Assembly: GCA_023393045.1 (NCBI GenBank)
Contig: JAEWMV010000163.1
Location: 1-16,283, forward strand
DNA: 16,283 nt
Reading direction: 5' to 3'
From: Bacillota bacterium
Lineage (GTDB): Bacteria > Bacillota > Clostridia > Christensenellales > CAG-138
Below are positions 14,918 to 16,283 of the stretch, one piece after another. The notes beneath the pieces were generated by a model. That model did not search any database and was not told where the DNA came from. It was given only the letters and a program-made list of their open reading frames with translations. Each line of letters begins with the position of its first letter. The stretch's first letter is position 1. Position numbers and translations under genes: made by a program.

Positions 14918-15319
14918 ATGTGGAAATGCCCCGAATGCGGCCGGGAATTTAAAAACGAGAATCAGGATCATTATTGCGTAAAGGTCGGCACGATTGACGA
15001 ATACATCGCCGCGCAGCCGAGAGAGGTGCGCCCGCTGCTTCAAAGCGTGCGCGAGACCATACGCGCCGCCGCGCCGGGCGCCGCGGAGAAAATCTCCTGG
15101 CAGATGCCCACCTTCTGGCAGGGCGAGAACCTCGTCCATTTCGCGGCGTTCAAGAAGCATATCGGCCTCTACCCCGGCGGCAAGGCGGTGGGCGCGTTCG
15201 CACAGCGATTAGAAGGCTACAAAACGTCGAAGGGCGCCATTCAGTTCCCGCTCGACCGGCCCATCGACCACGCGCTGATCGCCGACATCGTGCGCTGGAG
15301 GCTGGAGAATTTGCAGTGA
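14918..15319 (+). CDS. DUF1801 (YdhG/Fra-like) protein with N-terminal zinc ribbon
   Basis: A 133-residue protein. Residues 3-20 look like a small zinc ribbon (WKCPECGREF ... HYC; C4, C7, H18, C20). The rest is a DUF1801 domain, with IDEYIAAQPREVRPLL near 26-41, ISWQMPTFW, and HIGLYPGGKAV further on. The family resembles frataxin in fold and includes a proposed intracellular iron chaperone, but most members are uncharacterised. The ATG at 14918 has AAAGGAG seven bases upstream. It lies 80 bases after the GntR gene and 37 before the thioesterase, on the same strand. The neighbours give no clear functional hint. Confidence 0.85.
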   Translation: MWKCPECGREFKNENQDHYCVKVGTIDEYIAAQPREVRPLLQSVRETIRAAAPGAAEKISWQMPTFWQGENLVHFAAFKKHIGLYPGGKAVGAFAQRLEGYKTSKGAIQFPLDRPIDHALIADIVRWRLENLQ

Positions 15320-15356
15320 GCCCTCGGGCTTCCGTTCAATCAGGAGGAAAACCGAT

Positions 15357-15749
15357 ATGGCAACAATCCTTGCGCCGGGAAAGAGCGCAACTGCCACGAT
15401 AAAGGTCACAAATGAAAACACCGCAAGGGCTTTGGGCAGCGGCGGCCTTGAGGTTTTCTCCACGCCCATGATGATCGCGCTCATGGAACAGGCCGCGTGC
15501 AACGCGCTTGCGGACGCACTGGAGGCCGGTCAGACTTCCGTGGGGACGAAAATCAGCGTGGAGCATACCGCCGCAAGCCCTGTGGGTGCGCAGATCACCG
15601 CGACGGCAACCGTCGTTTCGCCCGACGGACGCATGGTCGAATTTGAAGTCACGGCAAAAGATGGTGCCGGCGAAATCGGCAAAGGAACGCATACGCGCGC
15701 AATCGTCGACCCCCGAAGGCTTCTCGCCAAGGCGAACAAGCGCTTATGA
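15357..15749 (+). CDS. FlK-like hot-dog thioesterase
   Basis: A 130-residue hot-dog fold protein of the fluoroacetyl-CoA thioesterase (FlK)-like group, which hydrolyses short acyl-CoA. FlK uses a Thr-Glu-His triad at 42, 50 and 76. Here T36 (FSTPMM), E44 (LMEQAA) and H70 (VEHTAA) keep exactly the same spacing. The late GAGEIGKGTHTR stretch is also typical. AGGAGG just upstream supports the ATG at 15357. Most bacterial relatives act on unknown acyl-CoAs, and nothing here suggests fluoroacetate. A clean-up role for short or branched acyl-CoA made by the nearby ptb operon is possible but unproven. Confidence 0.88.
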   Translation: MATILAPGKSATATIKVTNENTARALGSGGLEVFSTPMMIALMEQAACNALADALEAGQTSVGTKISVEHTAASPVGAQITATATVVSPDGRMVEFEVTAKDGAGEIGKGTHTRAIVDPRRLLAKANKRL

Positions 15750-15802
15750 CGCGCAGGGATGCATTGCCGCGGACGCAAGCAAGCATGATCGGAGGAAAAG
15801 GA

Positions 15803-16283
15803 ATGATTGCCGAAAAACTCACGGACGGCGACGTCGTCGGGATTATCAGCCCGAGCCATATCGCGGACGGAGACTATTACAAAGAGGTTATCAAGGGCGT
15901 CGAGCGCTTGGGCTTGCGCGTCAAGCTGGGCGGCAACATATTTAAAAGCACCCACGGATACCTTGCAAGCGAACAGGAGCGCGCCGACGACCTCAACCAT
16001 ATGGTGGCCGATGATGAAGTGAAGCTAATTCTCTTTGGCGGAGGCTGGGGTGCCAACGAAATCCTTCCGCTTATCGATTATGACAACATCGCCCGCCACC
16101 CGAAGCTGTTTAGCAGTTACAGCGACGGCACGAGCATCCTCAATGCCATATACGCAAAAACAGGCTTGATTACATATTACGGACTCGGCGCGGGCGAATT
16201 TTACGACCTTACGGATTATGATTGCGCGCAGTTTAAAAGGCATTTTATGAAAGGAAGCGAAGCGGATTCCCTGTGCGGAAGGG
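15803..16283 (+). CDS. S66-family peptidase (LD-carboxypeptidase/MccF-like), N-terminal part
   Basis: The frame is open from ATG 15803 to the window end, giving 160 residues of a protein normally about 300 or more. The N-terminal GDVVGIISPSH, the ILFGGGWGANEILPLIDYD stretch and the SSYSDGTSIL nucleophile motif (Ser107) mark peptidase family S66. Its known members trim murein peptides (LdcA) or cleave microcin C-type nucleotide-peptides (MccF). The Glu and His of the triad lie beyond the window. GGAGG at 15791-15795, seven bases upstream, supports the start. There is no signal peptide, so it is cytoplasmic. Murein recycling and self-immunity to a peptide-nucleotide antibiotic cannot be told apart here. 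Confidence 0.9.
   Translation, partial: MIAEKLTDGDVVGIISPSHIADGDYYKEVIKGVERLGLRVKLGGNIFKSTHGYLASEQERADDLNHMVADDEVKLILFGGGWGANEILPLIDYDNIARHPKLFSSYSDGTSILNAIYAKTGLITYYGLGAGEFYDLTDYDCAQFKRHFMKGSEADSLCGR

Noticed and set aside
1..16283. CRISPR array, insertion sequence, prophage or integrative element
   Set aside because: No regularly spaced repeats, transposase, integrase or tRNA with attachment-like repeats was seen. Gene style and base composition look even across the window.

Overview
The window looks like chromosome of a GC-rich anaerobic Firmicute of the class Clostridia. The evidence is the purine-rich GGAGG-type ribosome sites, the ferredoxin-linked 2-oxoacid oxidoreductase with phosphotransbutyrylase and butyrate kinase, and the radical-SAM/DUF4130 pair typical of that class. 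The genus cannot be read from the sequence. Genes are tightly packed and no gene-free stretch exceeds 300 bases. I saw no rRNA, tRNA, insertion sequence or CRISPR array.

Layout. (1) 1-3225, plus strand: the end of an ABC permease, a drug/bacteriocin-type ABC ATPase, a large membrane-anchored extracellular protein with duplicated domains, and a small exported protein, in one compact operon. (2) 3325-7504: a DNA-damage island. A self-cleaving (LexA/UmuD-type) HTH repressor, a radical-SAM DNA-repair protein and its DUF4130 partner form one minus-strand operon. It diverges from a Y-family DNA polymerase across a 161-base promoter region with a perfect palindrome inside the polymerase promoter. 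(3) 7518-7549: a strong hairpin terminator shared by two converging operons. (4) 7587-13980, minus strand: an eight-gene operon, ptb-buk-P-loop NTPase-ferredoxin-oxidoreductase alpha-beta-gamma-ilvE. It encodes a complete route from branched-chain amino acids to branched-chain fatty acids. (5) 14029-14837: divergent promoters and a FadR-type GntR regulator, the likely controller of that operon. (6) 14918-16283: a DUF1801 protein with a zinc ribbon, a FlK-like thioesterase, and the start of an S66 (LD-carboxypeptidase/MccF-type) peptidase.

How the genes work together. In the catabolic operon, IlvE would turn valine, leucine or isoleucine into 2-oxoacids. The four-subunit oxidoreductase would decarboxylate these to acyl-CoA and reduce ferredoxin. 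Ptb and Buk would then convert acyl-CoA to the free acid and make ATP. This matches the oxidative branch of amino-acid (Stickland-type) fermentation, although the chemistry is reversible. The NTPase in the middle has no assigned function and is the main unknown there. In the damage island, the gene arrangement predicts that the poorly understood radical-SAM/DUF4130 pair is induced with a translesion polymerase under a repressor that inactivates itself, with an operator unlike the usual Firmicutes LexA box.
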